Origin: CAZXNF01 sp050741255 | GTDB lineage: Bacteria; Pseudomonadota; Gammaproteobacteria; Burkholderiales; SG8-41 | Reading direction: 5' to 3' | NCBI GenBank assembly: GCA_050741255.1 | Contig: JBOIEQ010000120.1 | Span: 1-12,675, forward strand | DNA length: 12,675 bases | In this document: positions 6,173 to 12,675 of the stretch, piece by piece | Position numbering within the stretch: position 1 is the stretch's first letter | Layout: every line of letters begins with the position of its first letter | The notes under the pieces: model-generated | The model's input: the letters and a program-made list of their open reading frames with translations, nothing else | Database searches by the model: none | What the model was told of the DNA's origin: nothing | Translations under genes and position numbers: made by a program

Positions 6173-8998
6173 GTGAAAATCAAACCGTTCCTGTCGCTGT
6201 CGTTCAAGCTGTTCCTCGCCGCCACCGTGCTGCAGGTGGCGATGCTGGCGCTCCTGACGTGGAACAGCGTGCGCCTGATGAACGACAAGCTGCTCGAGCG
6301 CACCGAGCAGCGCCTTCAGGAGGAAAAGCAGCTGCTCGCGGCGGCGCTGCGGCCGGTGCTGGAACGCGGCGATCCACAACGCGCGCGCGCGGCACTCGAC
6401 CGTCTGCGGGCGAACACGGGGCTCACCTATTTCGTGCTGTTCGACGCCGAGGGCCGCCAGGTCGCGAGTTCCGGCTGGGACGGGGCCGTGGAGCTGCCGA
6501 CGCCCGCCGCGGCCGTTACCGGGGATCTCGCCGCCCAGCGCGGCCGCTTCGATACGCGCGTGTCGATCGAGAACGAGGAGCGCCGGCTGGGTGAGTTGCG
6601 CTTCGGGGTCTCCACCGCGTTCCTGCAGATGGCGCGTGACGAACTCATCCGCGACGCGCTGCTGATCGGCGGCTTCACCCTGCTCATCTCCGTGCTGCTG
6701 ACCGCCACCGTCGCCTACCTGTTGACGCGGCGCCTGGAAAGACTCACGCGCGCCGCCGACCGCATGGCCGCGGGCGATCTCGATGTCGCACTGCCGGTGG
6801 AAAGCCACGACGAGGCAGGGCGCCTGACCCGCGCCTTCAACCAGATGGCGCAATCGCTGCATACCAGGCTGGCGGCGCTCGCCGAAAGCGAGGCCAAGTT
6901 CCACGCCATCGCGGACTACAGCTACGACACCGAACTGTGGATCAACCCCAAGGGCAAGTTGATCTGGATCAACCCGCGCGCCTACGACATGTTCGGCTAC
7001 ACCCCGGACGAGTGTCTGCTGATGGACAACTTTCCGGTGCAGTTCGTCGAGCCCGAGGACGCGCCGCGCACCGTCAAACAGATCCGCCGCGCGCTGCGCG
7101 GCGGCACCGGACAGGATTTCGAGTTCCGCGCGCACCGCAAGGACGGCAGCAAGCTGTGGGCGGCGGCCGACTGGCGGCCGATCTTCGATACCCAGGGCCA
7201 GTACCTCGGCATCCGCATCTCGATCCGCGACGTGACGCAGCGGCGGGAGGCGGAACAGCGGCTGGCCGCCACCGTCGCGGAACTGCGCAACGCGCAGGTC
7301 GTGCAGCGGCAGTACCTGGAGCAGGCGCGCGCCGAGCACGCCCGGCTCTCCGCGCTGCTCGCCGCCATGGATTTCGGCATCCTGTTCGTCGGCAACGACG
7401 GCCGCATCGTGTATTCCAATCCAGCCTTCGCGCGCGTCTGGGGCGTGCCGCCCGGTGCCAACCTGGTTGGCGCGAAACCGCCGGACGCGCTGGCGCAGTG
7501 CGAAGCGGTGCTGGCGCGGCCGGAGGAGGCGCTGCCGTTCGTGCTCACCCTGGATGCCGAGGGGCGCGTGCCGGCGCGCTACGAGATCCGCTTCGTGGAC
7601 GGGCGACTGTTGACGCAGGTGTGCCACCCGGTGGAGGACGTGTTCGGCCAGCCGGTCGGCCACATCTGGATCTACGAGGACGTCACCCTCGAGCGGCAGA
7701 CCGCGGAGCAACTGACCTATCTCGCCGAGCGCGATCCGCTGACCGGGTTGTTCAACCGCCACCGCTTCAACGAGGAGCTCTCGCGCATGATCGCGGACGC
7801 CGAGCGCAACCGTGCGCGCGTGGCGCTGTTGTTCTTCGACCTCGACGAATTCAAGTACATCAACGACACCTTCGGCCACCGCGCGGGCGACGCCATGCTG
7901 ATCCGCGTGGCCGGCGAGGTGGTCGGCAACGTGCGCCGCAACGAGATCTTCAGCCGGCTGGGCGGCGATGAATTCGCGATCTTGGTGCCGGACATTTCGG
8001 ACGAGATGCTGCGCGTGCTGGCCGATCGCGTCGTGAGCTCGATTTCGCGGATCCACTTCCAGTTCGAGGGCCAGAGCCTGCGGCTCACCACCAGCCTGGG
8101 CGTGGCGGTGTTTCCGGATCATGCGACCAACACCGAGGAACTGATCGCGCACGCCGACGCGGCGATGTACCAGGCCAAGGAAGCGGGCAAGAACGCCTGG
8201 CGCCTGTATCGTCCGGAACTCGATACCGCCAGCGCGATGGTGGCGCGGCTGAAGTGGAACCATCGCATCGCGCACGCGCTCGAGCGCGACATGATGGAGC
8301 TGCATTACCAGGGCGTGTTCACGGCGGAAGGGTTGGGCCTGTCGCATCTGGAGGTGCTGGTGCGGATGCGCGATCCGGAGGACACCGGCAAGCTTCTGAT
8401 GCCGGGACAGTTCATCCCGCATGCGGAAAAGAGCGGTCGCATCCTCGACATCGACCGCTGGGTCATCCGTCGCTCGATCGAGCGGCTGGCGCAGGGGCCG
8501 GAGGTGCCTTCGCTCGCGGTCAACATTTCCGGGCGCTCCTTCGACGAGCCCACCTTGCCGAAGTACATCGCCGATCTCCTGCGGCAGCACGCGGTGGAGC
8601 CGCGCCGGCTGCTGGTGGAACTGACGGAAACCTCGGCGGTGTCCGACCTGCACGACGCGCGACGTTTCATCGAGGCGTTGCGCCAGACGGGCTGCCACGT
8701 GTGCCTGGACGATTTCGGCACCGGTTTTTCGTCCTTCGCCTACCTGAAGCACCTCGAGGCCGACGCCGTGAAGATCGACGCGCTCTTCATTCGCGACCTG
8801 CCGGCGACGCACGACAACCAGGTATTCGTGCGCGCCATCGTGTCGGTCGCGCGGGGCCTGCGCAAGCTCACCATCGCGGAGGGTGTCGAAGACCGCGCGA
8901 CGCTCGACATGCTGCGCGAGATGGGGGTGGACAGCGTGCAGGGCTATCTGTTCGGCCAGCCCTCGCCGGATTTGCTGAAGGCGGCCACACCCGCCTGA
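6173..8998 (+). CDS. Membrane-bound HAMP-PAS-PAS-GGDEF-EAL cyclic-di-GMP signalling protein
   Basis: Such proteins make and/or break cyclic di-GMP in response to a sensed signal. I chose GTG 6173 (941 residues); TTG 6155 would add six. Neither has a clear Shine-Dalgarno. Domains in order: TM1 (about 9-29), a periplasmic sensor region (30-160), TM2 (161-184), HAMP (185-236), PAS 1 (240-355), a short coiled-coil linker, PAS 2 (391-505), GGDEF (517-680) and EAL (694-935). The GGDEF motif is intact (GGDEF 597-601), with DPLTGLFNR at 521-529. The inhibitory I-site is RRNE (588-591), not RxxD. The EAL motif is EVLVR (727-731). The other catalytic positions are present: N784, E816, D846-D847, K867, E903 and Q923. 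Both activities are therefore possible, with phosphodiesterase well supported. The ligand of the sensor is unknown. It follows argA by 43 bases. Confidence 0.93.
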   Translation: MKIKPFLSLSFKLFLAATVLQVAMLALLTWNSVRLMNDKLLERTEQRLQEEKQLLAAALRPVLERGDPQRARAALDRLRANTGLTYFVLFDAEGRQVASSGWDGAVELPTPAAAVTGDLAAQRGRFDTRVSIENEERRLGELRFGVSTAFLQMARDELIRDALLIGGFTLLISVLLTATVAYLLTRRLERLTRAADRMAAGDLDVALPVESHDEAGRLTRAFNQMAQSLHTRLAALAESEAKFHAIADYSYDTELWINPKGKLIWINPRAYDMFGYTPDECLLMDNFPVQFVEPEDAPRTVKQIRRALRGGTGQDFEFRAHRKDGSKLWAAADWRPIFDTQGQYLGIRISIRDVTQRREAEQRLAATVAELRNAQVVQRQYLEQARAEHARLSALLAAMDFGILFVGNDGRIVYSNPAFARVWGVPPGANLVGAKPPDALAQCEAVLARPEEALPFVLTLDAEGRVPARYEIRFVDGRLLTQVCHPVEDVFGQPVGHIWIYEDVTLERQTAEQLTYLAERDPLTGLFNRHRFNEELSRMIADAERNRARVALLFFDLDEFKYINDTFGHRAGDAMLIRVAGEVVGNVRRNEIFSRLGGDEFAILVPDISDEMLRVLADRVVSSISRIHFQFEGQSLRLTTSLGVAVFPDHATNTEELIAHADAAMYQAKEAGKNAWRLYRPELDTASAMVARLKWNHRIAHALERDMMELHYQGVFTAEGLGLSHLEVLVRMRDPEDTGKLLMPGQFIPHAEKSGRILDIDRWVIRRSIERLAQGPEVPSLAVNISGRSFDEPTLPKYIADLLRQHAVEPRRLLVELTETSAVSDLHDARRFIEALRQTGCHVCLDDFGTGFSSFAYLKHLEADAVKIDALFIRDLPATHDNQVFVRAIVSVARGLRKLTIAEGVEDRATLDMLREMGVDSVQGYLFGQPSPDLLKAATPA

Positions 8999-9003
8999 TC
9001 CCG

Positions 9004-9009
9004 TATACT
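9004..9009 (+). promoter_or_regulatory. Possible -10 box upstream of yggX
   Basis: TATACT lies 120 bases before the yggX ATG and just after the stop of the cyclic-di-GMP gene. It matches TATAAT at five of six positions, but no recognisable -35 precedes it at 16-18 bases. Weak support. Confidence 0.2.
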
Positions 9010-9078
9010 GTTTGCGTCGCCGCTCCCTGTTGCCCCGTGTTGCCGTGTTGTTTCGCCGGCGCGCAGCGCCCGTCGCGA

Positions 9079-9100
9079 CCTTCACGAAATCGTCACATTT
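9079..9100 (+). promoter_or_regulatory. Pho-box-like 11-base direct repeat upstream of yggX-ppk
   Basis: Two adjacent 11-base units, CCTTCACGAAA then TCGTCACATTT, share TCAC in register and end in AT-rich tetrads. This is the layout of a PhoB box (CTGTCAT plus four AT-rich bases, repeated every 11). The AT-rich tetrads stand out in a GC-rich region, and ppk, a known PhoB target in several bacteria, lies downstream. Against it, the box ends only 28 bases before the yggX ATG, and the first unit lacks the consensus G. Moderate to weak support. Confidence 0.35.
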
Positions 9101-9116
9101 CCCGCCTAGTCTCTCC

Positions 9117-9120
9117 GAGG
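9117..9120 (+). promoter_or_regulatory. Shine-Dalgarno of yggX
   Basis: GAGG is followed by eight bases and then ATG 9129. It is the clearest ribosome binding site in the window and supports that start over ATG 9138, which would give MVNCVKL. Confidence 0.6.
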
Positions 9121-9128
9121 TACTCCGC

Positions 9129-9404
9129 ATGGCTCGCATGGTGAACTGCGTCAAACTCGGGCGCGAAGCCGAAGGGCTCGCGTTTCCGCCCTATCCCGGG
9201 CCGCTCGGCCAGCGCATCTACGACAACGTCTCCCAGGAGGCATGGAAGCAATGGCTCGAACACCAGAAGATGCTGGTGAACGAAAACCGCCTGAGCCTCG
9301 CCGACAAGAAAGCCCGTGACTATCTCGCGCAGCAGATGGAGCAGCATTTCTTCGGCACCGGCGCCGACCGGGCCCAGGGCTACGTGCCGCCGACGCGGCC
9401 GTAA
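9129..9404 (+). CDS. yggX: Probable Fe(2+)-trafficking protein YggX
   Basis: YggX is a small cytoplasmic protein linked to iron handling and protection of Fe-S clusters from oxidative damage; its exact biochemistry is debated. The 91-residue product has the standard length. It shows the conserved cysteine C7, REAEGL (12-17), YPGPLGQRIYDNVS (22-35), EAWKQWLEHQKMLVNENRL (37-55) and the C-terminal GY (84-85). The start at ATG 9129 is supported by GAGG eight bases upstream. ppk begins 60 bases after the stop, and no terminator-like hairpin is visible between them, so the two may share a transcript. The region upstream carries a Pho-box-like repeat. Confidence 0.95.
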   Translation: MARMVNCVKLGREAEGLAFPPYPGPLGQRIYDNVSQEAWKQWLEHQKMLVNENRLSLADKKARDYLAQQMEQHFFGTGADRAQGYVPPTRP

Positions 9405-9464
9405 CCCGCCGCCGTTTCGCCTCCGCGTTACCCCCGTCCCGCCGACCACGCCGCCGTCCCCGCG

Positions 9465-11558
9465 ATGCTGACGCGCAAATCCGTCGTACCCGCCGAGCTG
9501 CTGCTCAACCGCGAGCTGCAGTTGATCGAGTTCAACCGCCGCGTGCTGGAGCTGGCAGAGGACCCGGAAATTCCGCTGCTCGAGCGCCTGCGCTTCATCA
9601 GCATCGTCGACTCCAACCTCGACGAATTCTTCGAGATCCGCGTCGCCGGCCTGCAGGCAGCGGTGGAGGAGAATGCCCCCGCCGGTCCCGACGGCATGTC
9701 GATCAAGCAGGTGTTGAGGGAGGTCCACGAGCGCGTGCGCGTGCTGGTCGACCGCCAGTACCGGGCGTTGAACGAAGAGATCCTGCCGCGGCTCGCCGAG
9801 CACGGCATCCGGTTCCTGCGCCGTCCGGGCTGGACCGACGCGCAGAAAGCCTGGGTGCAAAATTATTTCGACCGCGAGGTCATGCCCGTGCTGACGCCGC
9901 TCGGCCTCGATCCTTCGCACCCGTTCCCGCGGCTCCTCAACAAGAGCCTCAATTTCGCGATCGAGCTCGAAGGCAAGGATGCGTTCGGCCGCAATTCGGG
10001 CATGGCGGTGGTGCAGGCGCCGCGCGTGCTGCCGCGCGTCATCACGATGCCCGCCGACATCGCCGAGTGCGAGTACGGCTTCGTTTTCCTGTCGTCCGTC
10101 CTGCATGCGCACGTCGGGCAGCTCTTTCCCGGCATGACAGTGCGCGGCTGCTACCAGTTCCAGTTGACGCGCAACAGCGACCTCTACATCGACGAGGAGG
10201 AACTGCTGGAACTCAAAAGCCTGCGCAAGGCGCTGCAGCGCGACTTGTCGCAGCGCCAGTACGGCGACAGCGTGCGGCTCGAGGTCGCGGACCTGTGCCC
10301 GCCGCACGTCTGCGAATACCTGCTGCAGCAGTTCGGGCTGGACGCCGAGGACCTCTACCAGGTGAACGGCCCGGTGAATCTGGTGCGGCTCGCCACCGTG
10401 CCCGACCGCGTCGAGCATCCGGAGCTCAAGTTTCCCGCGTTCGTGCCCGCCTATCCGGCACGCATCAAGCAGCACGCGACGATCTTCGACGCCATCCGCG
10501 AAGGCGACATCCTCCTGCACCAGCCGTACGAATCCTTCCTGCCGGTGATCGAATTCATCCAGCAGGCCGCGCACGACCCGCAGGTGGTCGCGATCAAGCA
10601 GACGGTGTATCGCGTCGGCGCGCAGTCCGAGATGATGGAACTGCTGATCCAGGCGGCGCGCAACGGCAAGGCCGTCACCGTTGTCGTGGAGCTGATGGCG
10701 CGCTTCGACGAGGAGGCGAACATCAACTGGGCGCAGCGCCTGGAAGAGGCCGGTGCCCACGTCGTCTACGGGGTCGTGGGTCACAAGACCCACGCGAAGC
10801 TGGCGATGGTGGTGCGGCGCGAGGAAGAGCGCCTGCGACGCTACTGCCACCTCGGCACCGGCAACTATCATTCCCGCACGGCGCGCCTCTACACCGATTT
10901 CGGCCTGCTGACCTGCCACGAGGAGATCTGCACCGACGTGAACGAGGTGTTCATGCAGGTCACCGGGCTCGGCAAGGCGATGAAGCTGAAGCACCTGTGG
11001 CAGTCGCCGTTCACCATGCAGTCGCGTCTGAAGCGCGCGATCCAGAACGAGACCAAGGCGGCGAAGGCCGGCGGCAAGGGACAGATCATCGCCCGCATGA
11101 ACGCGCTGCTGGAGCCCGAGATCATTGCCGCCCTCTACGAGGCTTCACAGGCCGGGGTCAGCATCGACCTCATCGTGCGCGGGGTGTGCGCGCTGAGACC
11201 CGGCGTGCCGGGGGTTTCGGAGAACATCCGGGTGCGTTCCGTGCTCGGACGCTTCCTCGAGCATTCGCGGGTGTTCTATTTCTGGAACGACGGTGCGGAG
11301 GATGTCTACCTCGCCAGCGCCGACTGGATGGACCGCAATTTCTTCCGCCGCATCGAGGTCTGTTTCCCGGTGCTCGATCCGGCCATCCGGGCCCGCGTCA
11401 TCCGCGAAGGGCTCAAGGTCCACCTTGCGGCCACCGACAACGCGTGGGAGATGCAGTCCGACGGCACCTTCCAGCGCAAGCGCGGTGCCCGCGGCAAGAG
11501 CCACCACTCCCAGGCCCAGTTGCTGGCCGACCTGACGCTGGGACCCCTGCGGGCCTGA
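9465..11558 (+). CDS. ppk: Polyphosphate kinase PPK1
   Basis: PPK1 reversibly polymerises the gamma phosphate of ATP into inorganic polyphosphate. The 697-residue product fits the family (Escherichia coli Ppk 688). The N-terminal domain begins LLLNRELQLIEFNRRVLELA (12-31), followed by ERLRFISIVDSNLDEFFEIR (40-59). The catalytic C-terminal domains belong to the phospholipase D fold. They show AIKQTVYRVG (376-385), the autophosphorylated histidine H443 in GHKTHAKL, the second histidine H462 in CHLGTGNYHSRTARLYTDFGLLT, and IVRGVCALRPGVPGVSENI near 570-588. All key residues are present, so the enzyme should be active. The start ATG 9465 has no clear Shine-Dalgarno; it lies 60 bases after yggX. 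The CYTH-CHAD gene follows after 48 bases, consistent with an operon for polyP metabolism. PhoB control is possible. Confidence 0.97.
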   Translation: MLTRKSVVPAELLLNRELQLIEFNRRVLELAEDPEIPLLERLRFISIVDSNLDEFFEIRVAGLQAAVEENAPAGPDGMSIKQVLREVHERVRVLVDRQYRALNEEILPRLAEHGIRFLRRPGWTDAQKAWVQNYFDREVMPVLTPLGLDPSHPFPRLLNKSLNFAIELEGKDAFGRNSGMAVVQAPRVLPRVITMPADIAECEYGFVFLSSVLHAHVGQLFPGMTVRGCYQFQLTRNSDLYIDEEELLELKSLRKALQRDLSQRQYGDSVRLEVADLCPPHVCEYLLQQFGLDAEDLYQVNGPVNLVRLATVPDRVEHPELKFPAFVPAYPARIKQHATIFDAIREGDILLHQPYESFLPVIEFIQQAAHDPQVVAIKQTVYRVGAQSEMMELLIQAARNGKAVTVVVELMARFDEEANINWAQRLEEAGAHVVYGVVGHKTHAKLAMVVRREEERLRRYCHLGTGNYHSRTARLYTDFGLLTCHEEICTDVNEVFMQVTGLGKAMKLKHLWQSPFTMQSRLKRAIQNETKAAKAGGKGQIIARMNALLEPEIIAALYEASQAGVSIDLIVRGVCALRPGVPGVSENIRVRSVLGRFLEHSRVFYFWNDGAEDVYLASADWMDRNFFRRIEVCFPVLDPAIRARVIREGLKVHLAATDNAWEMQSDGTFQRKRGARGKSHHSQAQLLADLTLGPLRA

Positions 11559-11606
11559 GCCGCGCCCCGGCGGCAGGTCTGCGTGCTGCCTGGCCCTTCT
11601 TCCCTG

Positions 11607-12675
11607 ATGCCGCGCGAAATCGAACTCAAGCTGGCGGTCGCCCCGCGCCACCTGGCCCTGCTCGAGCGTTCGCCGCGGCTGGCCGGCCGCCGCGCGCGCA
11701 AACGGCTCTACGCCATCTACTACGACACGCCGGATGGCGCGTTGCGGCAGCAGGGCATCGCGCTGCGGCTGCGGCGGGATGGCAAGCGCTGGGTGCAGAC
11801 GGTGAAGTGGGGCGGCGGCGTCAGCGGGGGGCTGCACGAACGCGGCGAGCTCGAGCACGCCGTCGCCGGGCCACTGGTCGATTTCGGCGCGATCACCGAG
11901 CCCGCGTTGGCCACGGTGTTCGCCGCGCCCGCGCTGCGCGCGCAACTGAAGCCCGCGTTCGTCACCGAGTTCGAACGCCTGTCCGTCCACATCGCGCCCG
12001 CGCCGGACGTGGCGATCGAGGTGTGCCTCGACCGCGGCGCGGTGAAGAGCGGCGACCGGGTTGAAGCGCTGTCCGAACTCGAGCTGGAACTCAAGTCCGG
12101 CCCGGCGTGGCGCCTGTACGAGGCGGCGCTCGCCCTGACCGGCAGTCCCGCGATTCCCTTCCGGCTCGAACTGCGCTCGAAGGCAGCGCGCGGCTACGTG
12201 CTGCTGGGCGCGGGCACCGAGCCGCCGGTGAAGGCGGTGGCGGCCGACCTGCGGCCCGACCTGCCGGTACAGGAGGCATTCCGCGCCATCGCGTTCGCCT
12301 GTCTCGCGCAGTTTCAGGCCAACCAGCACGGCATGCTGGCGGGCGCGGACCACGAATACCTGCACCAGATGCGGGTGGCGCTGCGCCGGCTGCGCTCGGC
12401 GTTCACGTTGTTCAGACACGTGCTGCCGCCGGAACAGGCCACGCCGCACGTCACCGCCCTGCGCCGCCTCGCGGGTGTGCTCGGCGCCGCCCGCGACTGG
12501 GACGTATTCGAAACGGAGCGGCTGCCCGGCGTGGCCGCGCAGTTCAAGGGCCACCGCGCGGTCGCCGCGCTGACCAAGGCCGTGGCGGACACCCGCCGCG
12601 CGCGCACCGCCGCCGCGCGCCGCGCGATCGCCGGCGTGCGCTGCCAGCGTTACCAGCTGGAACTCGCCGCGTGGC
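11607..12675 (+). CDS. CYTH and CHAD domain protein, YgiF-like triphosphatase/polyP binder (3' end outside window)
   Basis: The frame opens at ATG 11607 and has no stop before the window ends, giving 356 visible residues. The N-terminal CYTH domain (about 1-200) shows the ExExK signature EIELK (4-8), YYDTPDGAL (38-46), RLR (54-56), K67, IEVCLDRG (137-144), ELELELK (157-163) and SKAARGY (191-197). The CHAD domain (from about 220) shows the helix motif HQMRVALRRLRSAF (253-266) and RDWDVF (296-301). Domain order matches Escherichia coli YgiF (433 residues), an inorganic triphosphatase. CHAD domains are known to bind polyphosphate. It starts 48 bases after ppk with no clear Shine-Dalgarno, so translation may depend on the upstream message. 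Context supports a role in polyP turnover or granule association; the true substrate is not shown. The CHAD end is missing, so total length is unknown. Confidence 0.92.
   Translation, partial: MPREIELKLAVAPRHLALLERSPRLAGRRARKRLYAIYYDTPDGALRQQGIALRLRRDGKRWVQTVKWGGGVSGGLHERGELEHAVAGPLVDFGAITEPALATVFAAPALRAQLKPAFVTEFERLSVHIAPAPDVAIEVCLDRGAVKSGDRVEALSELELELKSGPAWRLYEAALALTGSPAIPFRLELRSKAARGYVLLGAGTEPPVKAVAADLRPDLPVQEAFRAIAFACLAQFQANQHGMLAGADHEYLHQMRVALRRLRSAFTLFRHVLPPEQATPHVTALRRLAGVLGAARDWDVFETERLPGVAAQFKGHRAVAALTKAVADTRRARTAAARRAIAGVRCQRYQLELAAW

Noticed and set aside
6116..9154. A 1012-residue open frame on the minus strand opposite the cyclic-di-GMP gene
   Set aside because: It is antisense to a gene with unmistakable HAMP, PAS, GGDEF and EAL motifs. 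Its translation is His/Arg/Gln-rich without domains, typical of antisense frames in GC-rich DNA where stops are rare.
9093..10994. A 633-residue minus-strand frame opposite yggX and ppk
   Set aside because: Its translation has no recognisable domain, and the opposite strand encodes YggX and PPK1 with full family motifs. It is a shadow frame.
10067..12064. A 665-residue plus-strand frame crossing the ppk end and the CYTH-CHAD start
   Set aside because: It is the +2 shadow of ppk and then of the CYTH domain; composition is Arg/Ala/Gly-rich with no motifs, and both true frames are clear.
11145..12554. A 469-residue minus-strand frame opposite the CYTH-CHAD gene
   Set aside because: Antisense to conserved CYTH and CHAD motifs; no domain or start signal of its own.

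Overview
The window is a GC-rich, tightly packed piece of bacterial chromosome. Gene content and family flavour (classical two-domain ArgA, TrkH/TrkA, RsmE, YggX, PPK1, a CYTH-CHAD protein, and an MBG/YDG-repeat exported protein) suggest a betaproteobacterium, perhaps a Rhodocyclales-type organism. That taxonomic guess is inference from gene content and composition, not from a marker gene. No tRNA, rRNA, CRISPR array, insertion sequence, integrase or phage gene is visible.

Layout. (1) Bases 1-945, plus strand: the C-terminal end of a large repetitive exported adhesin-like protein with MBG/YDG repeats. It converges on, and overlaps by 48 bases, (2) trkH (898-2355, minus), which lies directly downstream of (3) trkA (2400-3833, minus). 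These two form a K+ uptake operon. (4) A short divergent intergenic region (3834-3919) separates trkA from (5) rsmE (3920-4717, plus). (6) argA (4807-6129), the first enzyme of arginine synthesis, is followed after 43 bases by (7) a membrane-bound HAMP-PAS-PAS-GGDEF-EAL cyclic-di-GMP protein (6173-8998). (8) A 130-base gap carries a possible Pho box and the best Shine-Dalgarno in the window. It precedes (9) yggX (9129-9404), (10) ppk (9465-11558) and (11) a CYTH-CHAD protein (11607 to the window end, truncated by the window).

How they work together. trkH and trkA encode the pore and the gating subunit of one transporter. ppk and the CYTH-CHAD gene form a plausible polyphosphate module: PPK1 makes polyP, CHAD domains are known polyP binders, and CYTH domains commonly hydrolyse triphosphate. 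YggX (iron handling, oxidative protection) sits just upstream and may be cotranscribed. rsmE, argA and the cyclic-di-GMP gene share a strand but have no obvious common pathway.

Most of the window is ordinary conserved chromosome, and I do not see a clear undescribed system. The items most worth checking are the polyP gene cluster with a Pho-box-like direct repeat upstream, the cysteine pair and atypical tail of the adhesin that overlaps trkH, and the near-palindromic divergent promoter candidate between trkA and rsmE. No stretch longer than 300 bases lacks a gene.
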